Below, piece after piece: positions 12,241-21,442 of a stretch of DNA of 64,000 nucleotides. Both the position numbers and the translations under genes were made by a program. The notes beneath the pieces are model-generated. The model searched no databases. It was not told where the DNA came from and saw only the letters and a program-made list of their open reading frames with translations. The first letter of the stretch is position 1. Each line of letters begins with the position of its first letter. Source of the DNA: Isoetes taiwanensis (Eukaryota > Streptophyta > Lycopodiopsida > Isoetales > Isoetaceae); assembly GCA_021234155.1 (NCBI GenBank), contig JAJEKV010000019.1:5346284-5410283 (forward strand), read 5' to 3'.

Positions 12241-12512
12241 AGAATCTGCATGCCAGGCCCAATCATGTTCTTCAATCCAAAACTTCTCCACTATTGCACT
12301 CTTTAATCCGGAACTTCTACACAGCAAAAACCTGCATGGCAGGGCCAATCCGAAATCTAGCATTACACCTACCATTAGAATCTGCATGCCAGGCCCAATC
12401 CTTTTCTTGAATCCAAAACTCTTCCACTGTTGCACTCTTTAATCCGGGACTTCTAGACTGCAAGAACCTGCATGGCAGGGCCAATCCAAAACTCCAATAT
12501 CTAGCATTACAT
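12241..12512 (+). repeat. Two-copy tandem repeat, 136-bp period
   Basis: AGAATCTGCATGCCAGGCC starts both copies (12241 and 12377). Each contains CTTTAATCCGG and ACCTGCATGGCAGGGCCAAT. A third, badly decayed start (AGAATCAGCATGTCAG) lies near 12547. It lies within the presumed leader of the HUH element. Confidence 0.8.
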
Positions 12513-12971
12513 CCACTGCTCTACTCTTCAAACCGACACTCCTGTCAGAATCAGCATGTCAGAACCGGGACCCTAACAAGAATATGTAGCATTATGATAG
12601 TCGGCTGGCTTGCTCGATCCACCAGATTCGACCATGCGTACCTCCTGCAAACGCAACTCCTCAGGAAAATCTGGCCCTCAGAAGCCATGTCGAAAACCCT
12701 AACCCTGCCCTAACAAATTTGCATATCTATTTTCTTAAAAACTTTGAAATGACGCCCTCCCTAACCATTCTTTATTCTTGGAAATTAAAAATGTAACCCT
12801 TCCTCTCAATATGTAGCAGTATAACCACCATTATGCCCTTCCACCATTATGCTTTAAGCTGACCATTGCTTAAGTTAATATGCAATTACAATCACAAGCT
12901 TGTGTTACTCTTATTATTCTTCTAACCTTGTGTTGTTTTTTTAATGGTAGATATTAGTTGCAGCTATTACA

Positions 12972-14818
12972 ATGAGACGAATGGCACGAAACAGACGAGG
13001 CTCAGGCTCAACATCACCAATGGGAGTTATGCAAGCAGAAGGCATCACGTACGAGATCAACCATCTTGCACAAGAAGATGTCGCCGAAGCTCAAGAGGCG
13101 CAAATCAACGAACGTGTTGAGGTATTTTGCAACACATTATATGTAGACAAGTCTCCGCCATGTCAAGATCCTGGACCATCTAGCCCTATTAGAGATCCCA
13201 GTCTTGTTAGGCAGATAAGAAAAGGAAAACAAACCCTCATTGAAGATGATGATACAGATTTGATTAGCATTCATACATCTAGTCCAAGTGACACAGATTG
13301 CTCTGAGAATAACCAAAAGAAAAAAAAAAGAAAAAGAACAAAGAAGCAGGGGAAGAACAAGCAACAACTCAAAACTAAAGGCCCAGTTGGTGGAGATGTA
13401 TCCATAACGATAGGAATTGGGGGCACAGATGTTGATCCAAAATTGATAGACAACATCTTGGAGTTTTTTATTGAGCATTGTCATGCAGGATTAGTTGCAA
13501 CAGAGCGTGGGTCAAATCTAGATCACTTGCACTCTCAAGCCACAACTAAACTGAAAATAGTAGGAGTCCGTAGTGCTGCAGCATTACTGAAAGTAGCCAT
13601 GAGATGGAACACCACAAAGCCAGCTGGGGCCAAAATAATGTGCAGGACACTAAAGGACACAAAGCTGCATTGCTTTGAAGGTATGTTAGGTTATTGCATG
13701 AAGGATTTTGGAAAGCCCCATTTCAGTGTACGCATGCATAATGTCTCATCAGAAGAACTGATGAGAGGAAAAAAAAGATATGCGATGTATGGAGCAGGAG
13801 AAATCAAAGATGCGGTCTGCCTAGACCCTAAGATGCGGTCCAATCGTCATAAGCCACCCCTGACATTCACAATCACAGAGATGATCAAGATAGGAAAATT
13901 CTATCTCAGCACACAATGGGCTATACCTACCAATGGCCAAAATGTAGACCAAAGAAGAGTTGAAGCTGCATATGATCTAATGATGAACCCATTCCAAGCA
14001 ACCCGTGAGAAAGTATCCTTAGTTCTATGGGGGCCACCGGATAATGATCCAGCACGCCCGTCGAGAGCTCGTAGCAGTAATCCATTTGCTAGTTAATGAA
14101 CTAATCTTGTACAGACTAGCACCTGGTACTTTGACGAGCACCAGCCTGTTAATGAAGATCCAGACGAAATCGTCGAAGCACATATTGCAGACAGACTCCA
14201 AAATACAATTGTAGTTGGAGATTTGGGTGATAACGAGATTATGCTCACCAACTGGAACTCATCTTTTGCAGCAGAGTGACGCTTTCGGGTATTGAATGTA
14301 ATACTATAGTAATTGTCATCCAGTTTTAAATCTAATATAATAACATATTTTTTCATTACATTCTTACTTGCTCAATCTCACGATTTTGTTTCGTTAACAT
14401 GCAGGTTATAGAAGCCCCGAATGAATCACCTCCACATGACACCGTACTCATTCCTGAAACAAGCAATAATGTGGAGCCCGAAATTATCGTAGTACCAGAA
14501 AGCCCAACAGTTGAAGTTCAAGTTCAGTTACTTCCTCCGCCATCAGCACAACCACCACCTCCACATGGCGAGGACCCTATTGACGTTATGTCGTTGTGGA
14601 TAGTTGGATATATCAATGACATGCGATCGTCTATGCAACAAATCCGTAATGCACTGAACTCAATTGAGAACTTCATACTTGATGCACACATCCGTTTGGA
14701 CATAGATCAGCAAAGGCAATTACGTGCGCAAATAAATAGGCTAACTGCCCTCTGCAGACTGTTTGATAGGCAAATCAACCAAGATTTGTATCGTATCTTA
14801 AACCACTATCCATTTTAA
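12972..14818 (+). pseudogene. HUH-endonuclease (Rep/Replitron-like), three in-frame stops
   Basis: The first 374 codons are open. Residues about 116-130 are a strong Lys/Arg nuclear-localisation-type run. A beta strand DVSITIGIGG (142-151) precedes ERGSNLDHLHSQATTKL, in which H185-L-H187 is the HUH metal-binding pair. LGYCMKDFGKPHF (239-251) supplies a YxxK motif with Y241 as candidate nucleophile. This order (strand, HUH, YxxK) is that of single-tyrosine Rep-type nucleases. The frame stops at TAA TGA (14094-14099) but the same frame continues for 59 acidic codons, meets TGA at 14277, and joins in phase across a GT-AG intron (14289-14404) to a Pro-rich exon whose C-terminal half is helical (to 14818). 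No helicase is visible. It could also be endogenised CRESS Rep, but the transposon-like end favours a mobile element. The stops suggest recent inactivation. Confidence 0.7.
14405..14818 (+). pseudogene. Probable last exon of the HUH-element gene
   Basis: This 138-codon exon begins after CATGCAG, a good splice acceptor. Its first part is acidic and proline-rich (LLPPPSAQPPPPHGED); the second half (about 70 residues from DVMSLWIVGYINDMRSS) predicts as amphipathic helices with heptad-like spacing. It ends NHYPF, then TAA. It could be a separate small protein starting at ATG 14399, but joining the upstream frame in phase is simpler. Function unknown; an oligomerisation tail is a guess. Confidence 0.5.
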
Positions 14819-14916
14819 GTGCTCTAAAACTGCTATAATACCTTTGCTATTTTCAATAACTCAATAAATTTCTAAATAAAATGCTTTAATAGCATATATA
14901 ATTATATTATATTATG

Positions 14917-14930
14917 CTATAATATTATAG
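14917..14930. other. 14-bp AT palindrome containing TAATATTA
   Basis: CTATAATATTATAG is a perfect palindrome just 3' of the HUH gene. The core TAATATTA resembles, but is not, the TAATATTAC nonanucleotide nicked by many CRESS Rep proteins. In such an AT-rich stretch this can easily arise by chance. Confidence 0.35.
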
Positions 14931-15000
14931 TTACTCAAGTTTCATATTACTATATTCAAGTTTTGCATGTCTTACATATTCTTACGTCCCACCTAAGCAA

Positions 15001-15030
15001 GGGTTTGCCCCCCTAGAGGCAACCTAAAAA
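15001..15030 (+). repeat. Terminal hairpin of the HUH element family
   Basis: GGGTTTGCC pairs with GGCAACC across a CCCCTAGA loop, with one bulged T, and is followed by TAAAAAAAAA. The sequence CAAGGG(T/C)TTGCCCCCCTAG is shared with the end at 35514-35541 read on the minus strand, and in shorter form with 50113-50142. Confidence 0.75.
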
Positions 15031-15102
15031 AAAAGAGCAAAAATAACGTGTTCCCTACATGCTATTGAATAGGTACATTCGAGGAATACTCCACCCCTTT
15101 TT

Positions 15103-16443
15103 AGGAAGGAAGGAAGGAATGAAGTATATTTTAACGTCCACGGAGACCAACTGGCCTATGAGACGGTTTTACAATATAGCGAAAAGTTTCCAAACACAAA
15201 ATAAAGCCATAGAAACCCTGTACAATGTGTCTCTACCACTGGGATGAAAAAATCCCCCGTGTGGGAGGAAAAACCCTTGTAGTAGGCGTTGAGAGGCCCT
15301 ATTTGGGCGCTCAAATTCCCTATGCTATGAGGGACTCCCTGACAGTGGAGACTTGCAGAATGTAGGACGCAAGACGTGCCACCATTGGCGAAGCCAGCAG
15401 TTGGTGAATTGCTATCTCAGAGCATCTGAGATCGGCATGAGCTGCTCGAATGTGTGCATATGCTGGGCATTCTTGTAGAGCATGGTGTTCATCTTCTACT
15501 ATCTGCATGTGACAGCACTGGCATAATCTCTCATGCCGGGGGATTCCCTGCCCTCCATCCCTACCCCAGCGGCCTGTCTCAATTCTGAGATGGTGGGACC
15601 ATGTCCTTATTGCAGCTATAGCTCTTCGTTTCTTGGTGGAAATGTGTGCCTTCAGATACTGGTGGGGGCCGTGTTCAAGCGACGGATTGACCTGTGTGTG
15701 GTAGTGCTCTGTTTTGGGCTTTGCAAGAGTGGGCGCATCCCACAGAGAGGCAGCAAAGCGCGCATTCAAATGCAGCTCCTGCTCTGCGATATCCGACATA
15801 TCCACAATGTGTTGATAGTCTATGGACCATCGTGCGAACCATCCCCTACAATGCTCTTGCCATACTCTCTTCAGACGTTGCGGCCCTTGTGCCAATAACA
15901 GAGCCCGGGGAGGAAGACGTTGTGCATCCATTTCGTCAACCTTATGGAAATACGCAAGGTGCCTGCGCATAGCAGAATGCTGCAGGGGCCAAAAGCCAGT
16001 CTCATACAGCAAAATTGGATAAGGCACCGTGTCCTTGACGCCTAGGCTGTATGTCAGGAAAGCCTTCTGCACCCTCTCTAGCTTATCCCAAGTACCCTTG
16101 CTAATCGCTGGCCCCCAGACCTCTACCCCATACAGCAGTACTGGTTCCACGAGTGCTCGGAACAAGTGTGCTTTGCGTGCCCAATCGCAGAGATCTATTC
16201 TGTGACAGCTATTCTGCATTGCATACAGGGCTTTCCATCCCGCGCTGACCCTTCTTTCTACACAGTCATCCCATAGCATGTTAGCAGAGAAATCGATTCC
16301 CAGATACTTAAAGGTCCTTACAACTTCCATCCTTTGTCCTCTGTAATAGAAGTCTGGGATATCATGCTGCGCAGACAGGATTGGCAACAGCTTGGTTTTC
16401 TGCTGGTTGACTGTCATTCCTGCTATGTCACAGACAACTACAC
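15103..16443 (-). mobile_element. 5'-truncated non-LTR retrotransposon, second family, (TTCC)n tail
   Basis: On the minus strand a 365-codon frame (15320-16417) starts inside the RT, just after the catalytic box, with MTVNQQKTKLLP and FKYLGIDFSANMLW, and ends with a zinc-finger-like CQCC...EDEHHALQECPAY motif. The 3' end is GGCCAGTTGGTCTCCGTGG, then ACGTTAAAA and a TTCC microsatellite tail (GGAA at 15103-15119 on the plus strand). Related copies are at 36.65, 41.38, 45.4 and 47.2 kb. This copy keeps one long frame, so it is comparatively young. Confidence 0.88.
15320..16417 (-). pseudogene. C-terminal part of non-LTR reverse transcriptase
   Basis: It begins directly downstream of where the YADD box would lie, with the N-x-x-KT motif (VNQQKTK) and YKYLG-type block found in many non-LTR RTs. 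A roughly 250-residue thumb/connection region with many Trp and His follows, then a Cys/His cluster (CQCCHMQIVEDEHHALQECP) probably binding zinc. Palm, fingers and endonuclease are missing through 5' truncation. The last 60 residues match the plus-strand fragment at 47.2 kb almost base for base. Confidence 0.85.
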
Positions 16444-16636
16444 AATCTCATTACATATAATGAGCCCCTTTCATCTTGACGTAAAGTTTGACTTACTACG
16501 CTTGAATTACAAAATAAGGTTGCATAGAAATTGTATTCTAAGCTAATACAAAATAGCAAATAGAAATTGCATCTTTCTTCCCTGATAATCTAGCTATGGG
16601 TGCAGCTTCGGATGAGGCAGCTTGCCTGCCTGGTTA

Positions 16637-16744
16637 AGGGGGTTAATCCCCCTTGCTTGCCTATTATGGCAAAAAACAAGCTCTCCCTCCCAGGCTCGCC
16701 TCGCTTATTTGCCATAACAGGCTCGCAAGGGGAATTAACCCCCT
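16637..16744. repeat. Foldback: 37-bp inverted repeat, 34-bp loop
   Basis: Arm 16637-16673 pairs with 16708-16744 with about four mismatches. Each arm itself contains a small palindrome (GGGGGTTAATCCCCC in the left arm). It lies between the truncated LINE and the gypsy element. It may be the hairpin end of another element or a tiny foldback transposon. Confidence 0.75.
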
Positions 16745-16830
16745 CATACGAGTAACATGTAAGAGGTCACTTCCACAAATCTTGGCGAATACACTAACAT
16801 TCAAAAAACACAATCTCGAACCTCTCAGTT

Positions 16831-19800
16831 TCATCTGCAGCTATACTAAAGGATACTTCCAATAAACTCTTGGCTAAAGTAGGAAGGATTTTTCCTCAAA
16901 TAGCTTCCAATGTAGCAGAGTATAAAGCTTTGATTGCAGGTCTCCAAGAAGCTAAGGCTATGGACATTTCAGTCATACACATTTATGGAGATTCTCAATT
17001 GGTTTGCAGACAGGTTAGTGGTGAATATCAGGCCAAGAATGCTGACATGGAGTCTCTGAGAAACCAGGTAATGGGAATGCTTGCTTACTTTACTTCCTGG
17101 AGAATTACTCATATCCCAAGGGAGCAGAATTGGGAAGCTGATGCTTTGTGCAGAGATACCTTAATGATATATCTATCTGAAGGAGCTATACCAGAGGAAA
17201 ATCTTGATGAGGACGAGGCTAAGGAATTTTGCCCCATATTAGTCGTAAATGCATCACAAGAGGAAGCAACCAATGAAGTCATTATAAATAAACATAGCCA
17301 GCAAAGAACTCTGTTTGTGGGAGATCTCTTTGATACACAAAACAAGGAAGAGATTACCAAATTCTTTGAAGAAAGAAGTGATGTGTTTGTTTGGGATTAT
17401 TCTGAACTCATTGGTATCAAGGAAGAGGTATGTCAATTTGAAATCAAAATTAAGGAAGGTTGTAAACCTGTTTTCCAGAAGTTAAGAAGGATCAATGCTT
17501 CACTTTTAGATCTAATTAAAGATGAGTTGTATAAGATGTTCGATGCAGGTGTTATTGTGGAGATTATTAATCCTGAATGGATGTCATGCATTGTTCCAGT
17601 GGAAAAAAAGAATGGTGCTTTGAGAATCTGTATAGATTATCGAGACCAGAACAAAGCCACCATAAAAGATTGTTATCTTTTGCCTTTTCTAGAGGAAATT
17701 CTATATGCTATTGCAGGGAAAGGCATGTACTCATTTTTGGATGGTTTTTCAGGGTTTAATCAGATCAGTATCAAATAGGAGGATCAGCCAAAGACTTCAT
17801 TTATCACTCCCTGGGGTACATATGCTATGAAAAGAATGCCATTTGGCTTGATGAATGCCCCAGCTACTTTCCAAAGGGCAATGGATGTTATGTTCAAAAC
17901 CATGTCTGCTGAAGAGTTTAGGGTGTATCTAGATGACCTTTGTCTGGGTTCTTACTCTACTAATCATGTGGAATTACTTGCAAAAATTTGTTCTTTATGC
18001 AGGAGTTCAGGAGTTAATCTAAATCCAAAAAAGTGCATCTTTTTTGCATCAAAAGGACAGCTTTTAGGACATGAAGTAACCAACCAAGGTATTCAAGTTG
18101 CTCAAGATAAGATTGAAGCCCTCAAAAAGCTAGCACCCCCCCAAGAATTTAAAGCAGGTTAAGAGTTTTATTAATATGACAAGTTTCCTTAGAATGTATA
18201 TTCCAAATTTTGCTCATATCTTGAGTCCCATTTCTAAGTTGACCAGGGTAGGTAAATTTTCTAAGTCTGAAAGCAAGCACATACCTATCACATGGACTTC
18301 AGAATGCCAAGAGGCTTTTGACTTTCTCATTTCATCCATATGTGAAGCTACTCTTTTGAAAAAACCAGATCTGAGCATGCCATTTGAAGTTTATATCACT
18401 GTTACTAAAAAGGCCATAGGTTTAGCCATTTTGCAGGATAAGCATACCATAGTTTTTGCAAGCAAACAATGGTCTGCTCTTGAAGAAAGATACACCAGAA
18501 TAGAAAAAAGTGTTGCTGCTCTCATGTTTCTTATTAATAGACAAGGACATTTGCTTCTGAAAAGCCAAGTCCAAGTCTACATGAAGCAAAACCCAATGGG
18601 TTTGCTATTTGGTAAGGCAAATAATAAACCAAAGATCCAGAGATGGGCTTGTAAGTTGCAAAGTTATGATATTTCTGTAAAAGAGTTGCATTTGGCACGA
18701 AATCCTAGCCTCTACTTGCCTTACATATTTTTTGACCATGAAGATGATGAATTGGATACTACTGACACTTCACTTGCAGTGGCACATTTAGAGGTAAATC
18801 AAGAAGATCAAGCCAAGGGAGGATGGCAGCAACCCATTAGAGATTTTTTACAATATGGGATCATCTCTCCAAGCCTCACCCCAAGTCAGAAAAGGAGATT
18901 CAAGGACAAGTGCAGACAATTCAAGTTGATAGACAATGTCTTGTGCAAAGTTAATCGAGATGGAATCTTGTTGAGATGTGTAAATGAAGATGAGTCTGCC
19001 TTGATTATCAGGGAGATGCATAAAGGTATTTGTGGGGGACATTTTGCTGGGGATACCACTGCAAAAAAGATTCTCAGGTCTGAATATTATTGGCCTACTG
19101 TTTTTAGAGATTGTTATGAGATCATAAAAACTTGCCATCAATGTCAGATTTTTAGCAAAAGAATTTTATTGCCAGCTGCCTTAAATCCTATCATATCTCC
19201 AGGACCTTTTCAAATTTGGGGGCTAGATTATATTGGCCCCATTAATCCTTCTTCTACAGGTCAACATCAACATATTATTGTGGCTATAGATTATTTTACT
19301 AAATGGGCAGAAGCCATACCTTTGAGGCAGGCCAATGCCTTCACAATTGCAAGGTTTTTACATGAATATGTTTGTTCTAGGTTTGGTATTCCTTTCCAGT
19401 TGCATTCTGATAGAGGTACCCCTTTTGTTAATGAAGTCATTGCTAACTTGTTGAGCATTTTGAAGGTCAAGCATACCAAAAGCAGGGTAATGGACAAGCT
19501 GAAGCTACTAACAAAGTGTTGAAAAATATTCTGCAGAAGACAGTTGAGGTTAACAAGAGGGATTGGCATGTCAAAATAGTGGATGCACTTTGGGCTTATA
19601 GAGTCACTATCAAAACAGCTACAAATCACACACCTTTCAATTTGGTCTATGGCATAGAGGCAGTTTTACCAGTAGAACTTGAGTTACCTTCCTTGAGATT
19701 AGCTCATAAACTGTGCTTACCTTTTGAACATGCCTTGCAGGAAAGATTGGATGCCTTGTTACATCTAGATGAGTATAGAATGGAGGCTGAGAACACTAAT

Positions 19801-20088
19801 TTGCTGAAAAAAGCTAAAGATCTGGCTGCATTCAAGGCTGCACACAAAATACAAGGTACTTTTAGGAAGGGAGAGCTTGTCCTCAAATGGAATAAGTCAA
19901 AGGAAGATTCAGCTAGCAAATTTGATAATATTTGGGAAGGACCCTTTGTAGTGCTAGAATCTGCAGGTACCAACTCTTATTGGTTACAAGAGGTTGCTTC
20001 AGGAATGCCATTGCCAAACCCTATCAATATCCTGCATTTGAAAAGGTATTGGGACCAGCATGCTTGCTTGTCCCTCTTTTTACATTAA
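16831..20088 (+). pseudogene. Ty3/gypsy pol: RNase H, RT, RNase H, integrase (broken)
   Basis: Upstream RNase H: NVAEYKALIAGLQEA, IHIYGDSQLV and NWEADAL give the E, D, D set. The RT shows VPVEKKNGALRICIDYRDQN, FLDGFSGFNQ, KRMPFGLMNAPATFQRAM and VYLDDL (YLDD instead of the common YVDD/YIDD). RNase H follows from 18176 (ASKQWSALEERYTRIEKS). The integrase has an H-H-C-C zinc site (HKGICGGH...CHQC), the first Asp in GLDYIGP, the second in SDRGTPF and the Glu in GQAEATN; a C-terminal chromodomain-free tail ends LKRYWDQHACLSL. Breaks: a TAG at 17776 within the RT, a frameshift near 18150, and a small deletion with frameshift near 19480 just before the catalytic Glu. Confidence 0.88.
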
Positions 20089-20867
20089 AAAAGCTTAAAG
20101 ATCTACAGTAGGTTTAGAGTAGTTAGATCAATTTGACTTTTGAGCACATTACTCTAATAAGTTGGTTTTATGTTTATAGGATGGTCTGACCAGACAACAG
20201 TACAAATGATCCCAAGAAAAAGATTGTTACTAATGATTATCAAGTGTCATATGCAGGAGCATCCTTCTTCCATCTTTCTTCATGTGCCTTAAAGCATTCC
20301 TACCATCCATTCAGCCGTCTATTCTTTTTTCCATACCTTAACAGCACTCTGCAAAATCATCTTCACCATCATAGCAGAGTTGCAAGGATTTGAGACTAAT
20401 TAGTTTGTGTGTTTCCATGACAGGTGCACCCTTCCTCCACTTTTTCATCTGTCATAAGTAGCCCTACCTTCCATTTAAACTTCTTATTCTTGTTTTCATT
20501 CCCAAGAGAAGAAAAGCACTCTGCAATTCATCTTTACCACCATAACAGAGTTGCAATTTTGAAGGTCAAGGAGAAGACATACATTTTCTTGTTTTGGCGA
20601 AATCTCAATACTTGCACACTCACTTCATCTCCATTCCATCACCACCCTGTCATGTTCACACTCACTCCTTCCCTTTTTCACTCACCATGCTCCACTCACA
20701 TCATTCCATCACCACATTCACACTCATTCCATCAACATTTGCACTTTACACTCTCATTCTATCATGTTCTCACTTATACACCTTGGTACAAAGTTGAAGA
20801 CCCCTCTAATTATTCACTTTTGACATCACATGGCTGAGGGGACCAGCCTTTTTCTTGTTTTGGCGAG
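20089..20867 (+). other. Non-coding 3' part of the gypsy element
   Basis: Stop-rich, T/C-rich sequence between the integrase and the putative LTR. Two imperfect copies of a roughly 185-bp block are visible (GCACTCTGCAAAATCATCTT near 20345 and a close relative near 20516, each followed by CACCATA or similar and GCAGAGTTGCAA or similar). A later part has repeated CATTCCATCACCAC phrases. No gene. Confidence 0.55.
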
Positions 20868-20890
20868 ATGTTGCCCCCAAGGGGCAACAT
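20868..20890. repeat. Perfect palindrome at the putative LTR start
   Basis: ATGTTGCCCC at 20868-20877 is the exact complement of 20881-20890, with loop CAA. A TG start followed by TTGCCCC would suit an LTR end. No second LTR was found upstream to confirm it. Confidence 0.55.
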
Positions 20891-21442
20891 GCTAATTGTG
20901 ATCTATGCATTCAAACTAAGTCAATTCATCTTGAAAGACTAGGTCAAAGTTTGGAAGATCTTGGTATTCAACATTGATATGGAGGTCAAAGGATGTTCAC
21001 CTTTCAGGTCAACAAGAGCTCAAGTTAAAAGTTCACAAGAGGTCTTTTATTTGGGGTCAAATGCTTAGTCAAGAATATACTCTAGAAGGATCTGGGTTAT
21101 GAAGTTTGGAAGACATCTTTTGAAGTTTGGAAGTGAGGATTTTTAATTGGAGGGTTTTTTTCATGTTGGCTTAGAGGGTTTTTTCATGCCATCCAATTAT
21201 AAAAAATGGTGGAAGGGTGCATGAATACAAGGAGTTGCATACAAATTCTAAGTTCCAAGTTCTTTCAATTAATGGTTTTGAGTGAAAACAATCATCAATA
21301 CAAGGAATATCTTAAATGTACTTGATATCCATTGCAAAGGATCTGAGCCAATATCAAGTATTGAGTAAAAGACAAAACATAACTTACAATCCGTTACTGT
21401 GTAATAAGGTTCAAGCAATGTAGTAAGCTTGAATGATTTTGG

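Larger units (their letters stand above)
11521..15032 (+). mobile_element. Candidate HUH-endonuclease transposon
   Basis: The only coding unit is a HUH-type nuclease gene (12972-14818). The right end carries a bulged hairpin (15001-15024) followed by an A-run; the same hairpin occurs in two other places in the window (35.5 kb on the minus strand, 50.1 kb on the plus strand), which is why I treat it as the 3' terminus of a transposon family. The left end is not defined: 11521 is chosen because about 70 bp here (TTTGGAGCAGT..., AGCATAT, TAGAATATG) match the subterminal region of the 35.5-kb relative, but this could be a separate older copy. I see no helicase or Helitron CTRR end. Replitrons are the closest described class known to me. 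Confidence 0.55.
16831..21430 (+). mobile_element. Ty3/gypsy retrotransposon, 5'-truncated, Tat-like
   Basis: Order on the plus strand is RNase H-type domain, linker, reverse transcriptase, RNase H, integrase, then a long non-coding 3' part and a putative LTR start at 20868. Gag and protease are absent, so the left part is deleted. An extra RNase H is a mark of the Tat/Ogre group, though there it is usually drawn after the RT-RNase H unit. The right limit is not determined; 21430 is where the MULE region begins. Confidence 0.85.

Noticed and set aside
14917-14930. TAATATTA palindrome as a true geminivirus-type origin
   Set aside because: It lacks the full nonanucleotide TAATATTAC and lies in very AT-rich DNA; kept only as a weak feature.
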